Below, piece by piece: positions 1 to 5,135 of a stretch of DNA of 8,055 nucleotides. Both the position numbers and the translations under genes were made by a program. The stretch is from an uncultured Roseburia sp. (GTDB taxonomy: Bacteria > Bacillota > Clostridia > Lachnospirales > Lachnospiraceae): the NCBI GenBank assembly GCA_945928585.1, contig CAMENQ010000095.1:1-8055 (forward strand). The letters are read 5' to 3'. The notes beneath the pieces were generated by a model. The model was not told the origin of the DNA and searched no databases. It worked only from the letters and a program-made list of their open reading frames with translations. Position 1 is the first letter of the stretch. Each line of letters begins with the position of its first letter.

Positions 1-866
1 TCTGCGTTGTAAATTATTATCTTTTCCTTTTCTGCAGGACAGTTTTTGAAAAGCTCTTCGCTCATTGCTGCAGGAACAATTGAATCATTGCTGCCGTAAA
101 TAAATAATACAGGTATATTTAACTGCTTTACTGCCGTTAATGGTGACATTTCTTCCAGGTTAAAATGCCCGTATATGTATGCTCCTAATTTTATAAGGCT
201 GTATACAGGCTTTACCGGAAGTTTCATTTTCCTGATGGTTTCCTTTATTATGTCAGATGGTCTTGAAAAACTGCAGTCTGCTATTATTGCTTTTATATTT
301 TGGGGAAGCCCCAATTCGGTAGACATTATTACGGATGATGCTCCCATAGATACACCTGCCATTATTATGTCATTTTTTTCTCCAAAATGGTTTGATGCAT
401 ATTCTGCCCATATTTTACAGTCATATCTTTCTTTTATTCCCAATGTAATAGTTTTGCCTTCGCTTCTGCCATGAGCCCTTTCATCTGCCATCAGGAGATT
501 TATTCCGTTTTCCTTGCACAGCTTAAAAATGCCGTATCCATCCCATGAGGACACGCCATGATAACCGTGAAAAAAGATAATTGTGGGTGCATTATCATTT
601 ATTTTATACAGTCTGCCATAAAGTCTGTAGCCCTCCGGGGATTTTACTTCTACATTTTCAGAAGGTGTATTTTCTATGTCATTTACTGTTTCCAGCATAT
701 GATTTTTATATTCTTTGTAGAGATTACTGTCAGGAATGTTTTTAGGATCCGGTCTGTTTTTTTCCGGGTGACAGAAGGTGTATCGAAACAATACATATGC
801 TATAAGAAGTATAAAAAGAGCTAAAGCAATCACAGCAGCCGGAAAACCAATTATATAAGCCGTCAT
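1..866 (-). CDS. Membrane-anchored alpha/beta hydrolase (partial, C-terminus off window)
   Basis: The reading frame starts with ATG at 866 and stays open to the left edge, giving 288 complete codons; the C-terminus lies outside. Residues 5-28 form one hydrophobic segment (IIGFPAAVIALALFILLIAY) typical of an N-terminal membrane anchor. The rest reads as an alpha/beta hydrolase: an HGYHG oxyanion-type motif at 100-104, the nucleophile elbow GVSMG at 171-175 with Ser173, and Asp261 in YGSNDSIVP as the likely catalytic acid. The catalytic His is expected beyond the edge. A ribosome binding site AAGGAGGG (876-883) lies 9 nt upstream, inside the end of the preceding GGDEF gene. The genes overlap as TAATG, so translation is probably coupled. 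The layout resembles the YqkD-like or prolyl-oligopeptidase-like serine hydrolases common in Firmicutes. The substrate cannot be told from sequence; it could be an esterase, thioesterase or peptidase. Confidence 0.88.
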   Translation of the reverse strand, partial: MTAYIIGFPAAVIALALFILLIAYVLFRYTFCHPEKNRPDPKNIPDSNLYKEYKNHMLETVNDIENTPSENVEVKSPEGYRLYGRLYKINDNAPTIIFFHGYHGVSSWDGYGIFKLCKENGINLLMADERAHGRSEGKTITLGIKERYDCKIWAEYASNHFGEKNDIIMAGVSMGASSVIMSTELGLPQNIKAIIADCSFSRPSDIIKETIRKMKLPVKPVYSLIKLGAYIYGHFNLEEMSPLTAVKQLNIPVLFIYGSNDSIVPAAMSEELFKNCPAEKEKIIIYNA

Positions 867-1990
867 TATTGTCTGCCCTCCTTACTTTGCTTTTTATCCT
901 CATACATCCTTGCATCGGCAGCCTTTACCACCCGAAGAATATCCCTTCCTGTGCCCTCAGCCATTCCTACAGCACTTGATACTTTGATTCCGTCACCTAT
1001 ACTGCTGTTATTAAGCACTTCCTTTACGGACTTTACCTTGCTTTCCGTTTCTCCTTTGTTTGGATTGTCTATAATCATCAGAAATTCATCTCCTCCAATT
1101 CTGTATACTCTGCACCTTTTATCTGACTGCGCATACAGACCGGATGACATTTTTTCTATAAGACTGTCTCCTATGGCATGTCCGTGTTTGTCATTGATTT
1201 CTTTTAAATTATTTACGTCCCAGAAAATGGCTGCTATTTTATCTATCTTAGGATAGTAGTCCGTAACCATTTCTTCGTATTTATTTTTATTGAAAAGCCG
1301 CGTTTCCAAATCAGTTTCCTTACGGTATGTAAGGTCTGCTATCCTGTATGCGTCCTCATTGCTGCTTACGATGATGTATTGAAGCATAATGGTAAATACA
1401 AGGAGAATAATACTTCTTGGCAGTACCTCAAATACAATAATGACAAATACAGGATTTTCATTGAATGGAATGTTCAATGATGTTTCCGTGATAATGTCCA
1501 GATACCAGTTTCTTGTATGGCGGCTCTCTAATAAAATGTTTAAATCACAAATGCCATAATAAAAGCTGGTCAATGAGCTGATTAACATAGTAACAGTGTT
1601 AACCGCATACACAAACCATAAAGTGCTTCTCTTTCTATACTGTATTGCAAAAAGCAGCGGAACTACATATAAAAGCACGGCATGAATAGATAAAAATGTT
1701 ATTATAACTGCCGATACAATACATATAAGTGTCAGGATAAAATATTTAAGCCATGGCTTTGATAAGTCACTTTTCAAATATATGCATAAAAGCGGTGTAA
1801 AAAGTACTGCTGTTGATACAAATGATATCGTAATAAGTGATTTATCCACCTCGAAAAATCCGACCATAGTAAGAAGCCATATAAATGCTACAGCGATAAA
1901 AAAACACAAAAAGCCTTTTAAGGTATGTTTGTTTGATTTTATTTCCTGATAAATCAATTCCTGTCTGTATTGTTCTTTAAAGTCATCCAT
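866..1990 (-). CDS. Six-TM membrane GGDEF protein, likely diguanylate cyclase
   Basis: 374 aa. Residues 25-46, 51-72, 84-118 (probably two helices), 122-146 and 181-209 are hydrophobic, giving about six membrane spans and a cytoplasmic C-terminal GGDEF domain (about 227-373). The domain has the metal/substrate stretch WDVNNLKEINDKHGH (257-271) with Asp258, and an intact RIGGDEF with GGDEF at 299-303. Synthesis of c-di-GMP from two GTP is therefore expected. The I-site position (290-293) reads DKRC instead of RxxD, so product inhibition through that site is probably absent. The N-terminal region matches no sensor family I can name. The start at 1990 is chosen because AAAGGAGA lies 8 nt upstream; a longer frame from 2167 would run through the promoter and a hairpin. 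It is the first gene of an operon with the hydrolase, whose start overlaps its stop. Confidence 0.9.
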   Translation of the reverse strand: MDDFKEQYRQELIYQEIKSNKHTLKGFLCFFIAVAFIWLLTMVGFFEVDKSLITISFVSTAVLFTPLLCIYLKSDLSKPWLKYFILTLICIVSAVIITFLSIHAVLLYVVPLLFAIQYRKRSTLWFVYAVNTVTMLISSLTSFYYGICDLNILLESRHTRNWYLDIITETSLNIPFNENPVFVIIVFEVLPRSIILLVFTIMLQYIIVSSNEDAYRIADLTYRKETDLETRLFNKNKYEEMVTDYYPKIDKIAAIFWDVNNLKEINDKHGHAIGDSLIEKMSSGLYAQSDKRCRVYRIGGDEFLMIIDNPNKGETESKVKSVKEVLNNSSIGDGIKVSSAVGMAEGTGRDILRVVKAADARMYEDKKQSKEGRQ

Positions 1991-1998
1991 TAGACAAG

Positions 1999-2006
1999 TC
2001 TCCTTT
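1999..2006 (-). promoter_or_regulatory. Ribosome binding site that fixes the GGDEF start
   Basis: AAAGGAGA on the minus strand, 8 nt before ATG at 1990. No comparable site precedes the in-frame ATG at 2167, which also lies upstream of the predicted transcription start. Confidence 0.8.
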
Positions 2007-2082
2007 ATCTGCATACTACTGATAATTATATTTAAACTACGCCATCCTTCTAACCTGAAATGCTTAAATGAAGCATGTGTAA

Positions 2083-2111
2083 AGTATAGCAGATTTGTAC
2101 GATGATGTCCA
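2083..2111 (-). promoter_or_regulatory. Sigma-A promoter of the GGDEF-hydrolase operon
   Basis: On the minus strand, -35 TGGACA (2106-2111), a 17-bp spacer and -10 TATACT (2083-2088), with TGC just before it as an extended -10 box. Transcription would start near 2076, giving a leader of about 85 nt. A small dyad ATGCTT-CATTT-AAGCAT (2060-2076) begins at the predicted start and could be a leader hairpin or an operator. I see no known riboswitch in the leader. Confidence 0.75.
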
Positions 2112-2139
2112 GTTACAAATGCCTGCTCCCAAAATAAGA

Positions 2140-2188
2140 AAGTGCCGCTCGGCAGCGGCACTTGCAAATTCGCATTCGCGAATTTTTT
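2140..2188. terminator. Compact double hairpin with T tracts on both sides
   Basis: The first hairpin has perfect 10-bp arms, AAGTGCCGCT (2140-2149) and AGCGGCACTT (2154-2163), around a CGGC loop. Two bases later a second has 8-bp arms AAATTCGC (2166-2173) and GCGAATTT (2178-2185) around ATTC. On the plus strand the second hairpin runs into six T (2183-2188). On the minus strand the first runs into TTTCTTATTTT. Either strand could therefore terminate. As the acetyltransferase already has a terminator at 2231-2269, this may be a backup terminator, the end of an unannotated small RNA, or a dispersed palindromic repeat. Confidence 0.55.
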
Positions 2189-2230
2189 GTCGCGCTATTT
2201 TACGCTGTTGCTTTAGGAATTTCCTATTAT

Positions 2231-2269
2231 ATAAAAAGCCGTTGTAAAGAATAATATCTCCACAACGAC
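2231..2269 (-). terminator. Rho-independent terminator of the acetyltransferase gene
   Basis: Read on the minus strand, GTCGTTGTGGAG (2258-2269) pairs with CTTTACAACGGC (2238-2249) over 12 positions including three G-T wobbles, with an 8-nt loop, followed by TTTTTAT (2231-2237). It starts about 35 nt after the stop codon at 2304. Confidence 0.8.
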
Positions 2270-2303
2270 CTGCGTTACCTCAAAAACTTTATACAAGATA
2301 TTC

Positions 2304-2804
2304 TTAACCAAGTGCCTCTTTCATCTCTTTTCTCGTCATTCTCCATGTAGTCCAGTCTGACATTGGAAATGCACCCATTTTTTTGTAAAACTGTATGGAC
2401 GGCTCGTTCCAGTTTAAACATACCCACTCAAGTCTTTCACAGCCCTCCTCAAGTGCTATCTCCATAAGTATACGGAATATCTCTTTTCCGATTCCCTTTC
2501 CTCTCATTTCCTTATCTATGAATATGTCCTCAAGATACATATTTGTTCTTCCGCAGAATGTGGAAAATGTATGGAAATACAGGCAGAATCCTACCGGTTT
2601 TTCATTGTATTCTACTATCATTACGTTACAGGCGTGCTGTTCAAATATTGCCTTGCGAAGTCCGTCCTCTGTTGCCATTACACATTCTGACATTTTTTCG
2701 TATTCAGCTATGCTTTTAATAAAATGCAGTACTAAGCCTTCCTCTCCTTCCTTAACAAAACGAATTTTTACTCCTTCAATTTTTGTTTCATATTCTTTTG
2801 TCAT
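2304..2804 (-). CDS. GNAT acetyltransferase, spermidine/spermine (SSAT/thialysine) type
   Basis: 166 aa, the usual length for a single-domain GNAT enzyme, which transfers acetyl from acetyl-CoA to an amine in the cytoplasm. The acetyl-CoA pyrophosphate loop is RGKGIGK (101-107), preceded by the strand MYLEDIFID (89-97). The stretch NWNEPSIQFYKKMGA (131-145), with Tyr140, closely follows the EWNEPSINFYK pattern of eukaryotic spermidine/spermine N1-acetyltransferase, where the equivalent Tyr is the general acid. A polyamine, thialysine or related small amine is therefore the likeliest substrate, but this is inferred from family resemblance. GGAGG lies 7 nt before ATG (2812-2816). The gene has its own promoter and terminator and appears monocistronic. 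A different GNAT substrate remains possible. Confidence 0.9.
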   Translation of the reverse strand: MTKEYETKIEGVKIRFVKEGEEGLVLHFIKSIAEYEKMSECVMATEDGLRKAIFEQHACNVMIVEYNEKPVGFCLYFHTFSTFCGRTNMYLEDIFIDKEMRGKGIGKEIFRILMEIALEEGCERLEWVCLNWNEPSIQFYKKMGAFPMSDWTTWRMTRKEMKEALG

Positions 2805-2831
2805 TATAATTCCTCCATCCGCTTAATTTAA

Positions 2832-2861
2832 AAAGGTGCTGACCAAAAAGCCAGCACCTTT
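2832..2861 (-). terminator. Terminator-like hairpin between GH127 and the acetyltransferase
   Basis: Perfect 10-bp arms AAAGGTGCTG / CAGCACCTTT (2832-2841 and 2852-2861) with a 10-nt loop. On the minus strand the stem is followed by TTAAATT, so five T in a row leave the stem. It is the likely terminator of the GH127 gene (stop at 2936). It also lies downstream of the acetyltransferase promoter and about 28 nt upstream of that gene's start codon, so it would sit in that gene's leader and may act as an attenuator. Confidence 0.72.
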
Positions 2862-2872
2862 GCTTATATGCC

Positions 2873-2901
2873 AATATACTAAAAGAATATGGTTTTGTCA
2901 A
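2873..2901 (-). promoter_or_regulatory. Near-consensus sigma-A promoter for the acetyltransferase
   Basis: On the minus strand, a perfect -35 TTGACA (2896-2901), a 17-bp spacer and -10 TATATT (2873-2878). Transcription is predicted to start near 2866, so the RNA begins almost directly with the hairpin at 2832-2861, leaving a leader of about 60 nt. Confidence 0.8.
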
Positions 2902-2911
2902 TATAAATGTT

Positions 2912-2938
2912 CTGTTACGTCTTAGCTGTTACGTCTTA
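2912..2938. repeat. Tandem 13-bp repeat over the GH127 stop codon
   Basis: Two exact copies of TAAGACGTAACAG (minus strand), at 2926-2938 and 2912-2924, separated by one base (14-bp period). The TAA opening the first copy is the GH127 stop codon. The second copy ends about 10 bp upstream of the acetyltransferase -35 box. It could be a slippage duplication or a pair of regulator sites. Confidence 0.8.
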
Positions 2939-4942
2939 CACTCTTATCCACACACTCATTTCATTTTCACCACGGTTAGCCCATGCAAAATACGGTATAA
3001 GTGTTACTTCCGTTTCTTCATAAACAGGTTCAGTAAACTCACTGTACAGCCCGTTCTCCGAAGCCGGTTTCTGCTTTAATGATTTTGCAATAAGAGTTGG
3101 AAAGGTTTTGCCTTCTATCTCCACACTTCCTTCTCTCACAGGTTCATTAACACAAAGCTTATAAAGATGTAAATCGCTTCCGTTATCCTTTTCCTCCATA
3201 CAGTAAACTACAGGCCCTTTTGTTACTGCTGCTTTTCCTATATTTTCGCGGACTCTTGAATCAGCGGTTATTATTCTTGGCTCCATAGGTGTGTCTATTT
3301 CCACCTTATCACCTTTTTTCCAGGTTCCTTCTATATAATAATAGCCTTTTTCAAGAGTAGCTTTCTTTCCTTCAGGCACATTAACCTTCCAGTTTTTGCA
3401 CCAGCCCGGTATTCTTACGGCAAGCTTCATATTTACATTATCATCTCCGTCATATGTGACAGATACATTTCCATTCCAAGGATATTCTGACTCAATAGTA
3501 AATGAAGCTTTTTTGCCTGCTACATCCTTATAAAGCTTTCCGCCTACGTAAAGATGAATAAATACAGTATCATCATTTTCCGTAAAGGCGTATGACTGGA
3601 TAGAGCTTATAAGTCTTGCAAGATTAGGAGGGCAGCATGCGCAGCCGAACCATTTTTGTCTTACAGGCTTTACATGGAATTTTCTCTCATCTTCATGGCA
3701 TGCCTTTGGAAGAACCTCCAGTGGATTAACATAGAAAAAGCTCTTTCCATCAAGTGCCATGCCGCTTAAGACAGTATTGTAAAAAGACTGCTCTAAAACA
3801 TCTGCATACTCTGAATCTGCTTCCACCTCTAACATTCTTCTGGCCCAGAAAATAAGTCCTATTGACGCACATGTTTCAGCGTATGCCGTATCATTTGGCA
3901 AATCAAATGGATATGAGAAGGCTTCCCCCATATGTGTAGCTCCTATAGCTCCTGTTATATACATTTTTTCCCTTGTGACACTTCTCCAGAGACGCTTACA
4001 TGCTTCCCACATTTTTTCATCCCCTGTAATTCGTGCCATATCAGTCATTCCCGAATAAAGATAAACTGCACGAACGGCGTGTCCCACAGCCTCGTCCTGC
4101 TCCCTTACAGGCATATGTGACTGATGATATTTGTGGTTTGTAAAATTATCATGCTTTTCTATTTCACTGAAATAATATGGTTGTTTTCCTCTCTCATCCA
4201 GGAAAAATCTGCTTAAATTAAGATATTTTTCATCTTTAGTTACATTATACAAACGTACAAGTGCCATCTCTGCAATCTCATGTCCCGGATAGCCCTTGCA
4301 TTTGCCTTCATCCTCTCCGAAATAATCAGCTATAAAATCCGCAAATTTTATTACTGCCTTTAAAAGCTTATCCTTACCTGTCGCCTCATAATATGCCACT
4401 GCACCCTCAGTCAGATGCCCGAAGCAGTATAATTCATGATGGTCTCTTAAATTTGTAAATATCTTATCCATTCCATTGATAATATAATATGTATCAAGAT
4501 ATCCGTTTTCCTGCTGTGCTGCACATACAATATCAATAGCTTCATCAGCAATGTTTTCAAGTTCCTTATCAGGATGGTTTACAAGAGAATATGCTACCGC
4601 CTCAATCCACTTTGAAAAATCACTGTCCTGAAAAACAAAGCCGTAAAACTTGTCCTCCAGATGATTCATATCCTCAGGAAGCGCCTCAAATCCTCTAAAA
4701 GTATACTTAGGCTCAATAAATGAACTTCCCTTTTCTCTCTTTTCCTTCATAAGCTTTCCTGCAACTTTAAAATTTCTCATACAGAAGCTTGGAACTGCAT
4801 CCTTAACTCTGTCGTTTAGGATTTCCCACTGGTAAGGGATTACTTCTTTACGGACTAATTCCATTTCTCCCTTCCAGAAATTATCAGTTACGATAAAATT
4901 CTGTAATTCCATTGGTTTACTGTTTGTTTTAACATCTGACAT
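2936..4942 (-). CDS. GH127 family beta-L-arabinofuranosidase
   Basis: 668 aa, close to the 658 aa of Bifidobacterium longum HypBA1, the GH127 reference enzyme, which releases L-arabinose from beta-L-arabinofuranosides such as those on hydroxyproline-rich plant glycoproteins. Zinc and catalytic residues line up: Glu340 in THMGEAF (acid/base), Glu356 and Cys358 in YAETCAS, and the Cys pair 436-437 in GCACCPPN, whose first Cys is the expected nucleophile. The Glu340-Glu356 spacing equals HypBA1 Glu322-Glu338. An alpha/alpha-barrel occupies about the first 450 residues, with beta-sandwich material after it. There is no signal peptide or membrane segment, so it should be cytoplasmic. The start at 4942 follows AGAGG at 8 nt; an in-frame ATG at 4987 lacks a good site. 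It is divergent from the GH31 gene. Some relatives have other activities, so the exact substrate is open. Confidence 0.93.
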   Translation of the reverse strand: MSDVKTNSKPMELQNFIVTDNFWKGEMELVRKEVIPYQWEILNDRVKDAVPSFCMRNFKVAGKLMKEKREKGSSFIEPKYTFRGFEALPEDMNHLEDKFYGFVFQDSDFSKWIEAVAYSLVNHPDKELENIADEAIDIVCAAQQENGYLDTYYIINGMDKIFTNLRDHHELYCFGHLTEGAVAYYEATGKDKLLKAVIKFADFIADYFGEDEGKCKGYPGHEIAEMALVRLYNVTKDEKYLNLSRFFLDERGKQPYYFSEIEKHDNFTNHKYHQSHMPVREQDEAVGHAVRAVYLYSGMTDMARITGDEKMWEACKRLWRSVTREKMYITGAIGATHMGEAFSYPFDLPNDTAYAETCASIGLIFWARRMLEVEADSEYADVLEQSFYNTVLSGMALDGKSFFYVNPLEVLPKACHEDERKFHVKPVRQKWFGCACCPPNLARLISSIQSYAFTENDDTVFIHLYVGGKLYKDVAGKKASFTIESEYPWNGNVSVTYDGDDNVNMKLAVRIPGWCKNWKVNVPEGKKATLEKGYYYIEGTWKKGDKVEIDTPMEPRIITADSRVRENIGKAAVTKGPVVYCMEEKDNGSDLHLYKLCVNEPVREGSVEIEGKTFPTLIAKSLKQKPASENGLYSEFTEPVYEETEVTLIPYFAWANRGENEMSVWIRV

Positions 4943-4950
4943 TGATTTTA

Positions 4951-4955
4951 CCTCT
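4951..4955 (-). promoter_or_regulatory. Ribosome binding site that fixes the GH127 start
   Basis: AGAGG on the minus strand, 8 nt before ATG at 4942. The 15 codons between the upstream ATG at 4987 and this start contain the site itself and encode a lysine-rich stretch unlike an enzyme N-terminus. Confidence 0.7.
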
Positions 4956-5000
4956 TTCTTTTTATGATTTATTATTTTAACATACATTCACTTTACTTTA

Positions 5001-5029
5001 CATATAAAAAAGTACATTTTTGGTGTGAA
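5001..5029 (-). promoter_or_regulatory. Probable promoter of the GH127 gene
   Basis: On the minus strand, -35 TTCACA (5024-5029, five of six consensus bases), a 17-bp spacer and -10 TATATG (5001-5006, four of six). The predicted start near 4994 gives a leader of about 50 nt. Confidence 0.6.
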
Positions 5030-5031
5030 AA

Positions 5032-5046
5032 ATTCCGTTATGGAAT
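5032..5046. promoter_or_regulatory. Candidate operator dyad between the divergent glycosidase promoters
   Basis: Inverted repeat ATTCC-GTTAT-GGAAT, with 5-bp arms and a 5-bp centre, just upstream of the GH127 -35 box and about 25 bp upstream of the GH31 -35 box. The position suits a shared regulator, but the arms are short and chance occurrence is possible. No regulator gene is in the window. Confidence 0.3.
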
Positions 5047-5071
5047 CCATTCTATTGGTAAAACCCTAAAA

Positions 5072-5100
5072 TTTACTTTTTCCCTTTACTATGCTATACT
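5072..5100 (+). promoter_or_regulatory. Sigma-A promoter of the GH31 gene
   Basis: -35 TTTACT (5072-5077), a 17-bp spacer and -10 TATACT (5095-5100), preceded by TGC as an extended -10 box. Transcription should start near 5107, leaving a leader of about 29 nt. This excludes the in-frame ATG at 5091, which lies within the promoter. Confidence 0.75.
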
Positions 5101-5122
5101 TTGTAAATAAAAGTATAAAAAC

Positions 5123-5128
5123 AAGGAG
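5123..5128 (+). promoter_or_regulatory. Ribosome binding site that fixes the GH31 start
   Basis: AAGGAG 7 nt before ATG at 5136. It lies within the 15-codon extension that would be read from the upstream ATG at 5091. Confidence 0.8.
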
Positions 5129-5135
5129 ATTTCAA

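Noticed and set aside
175..824. Plus-strand open frames of 88-99 codons
   Set aside because: They are antisense to the alpha/beta hydrolase, which has clear motifs and a ribosome binding site; the plus frames show no family features.
1991..2076. c-di-GMP riboswitch in the GGDEF operon leader
   Set aside because: The leader is about 85 nt, is AT-rich and lacks the conserved GEMM core or other recognisable riboswitch sequence.
1991..2167. N-terminal extension of the GGDEF protein to an ATG at 2167
   Set aside because: It would span the predicted promoter and part of a strong hairpin, has no good ribosome binding site, and a good one precedes 1990.
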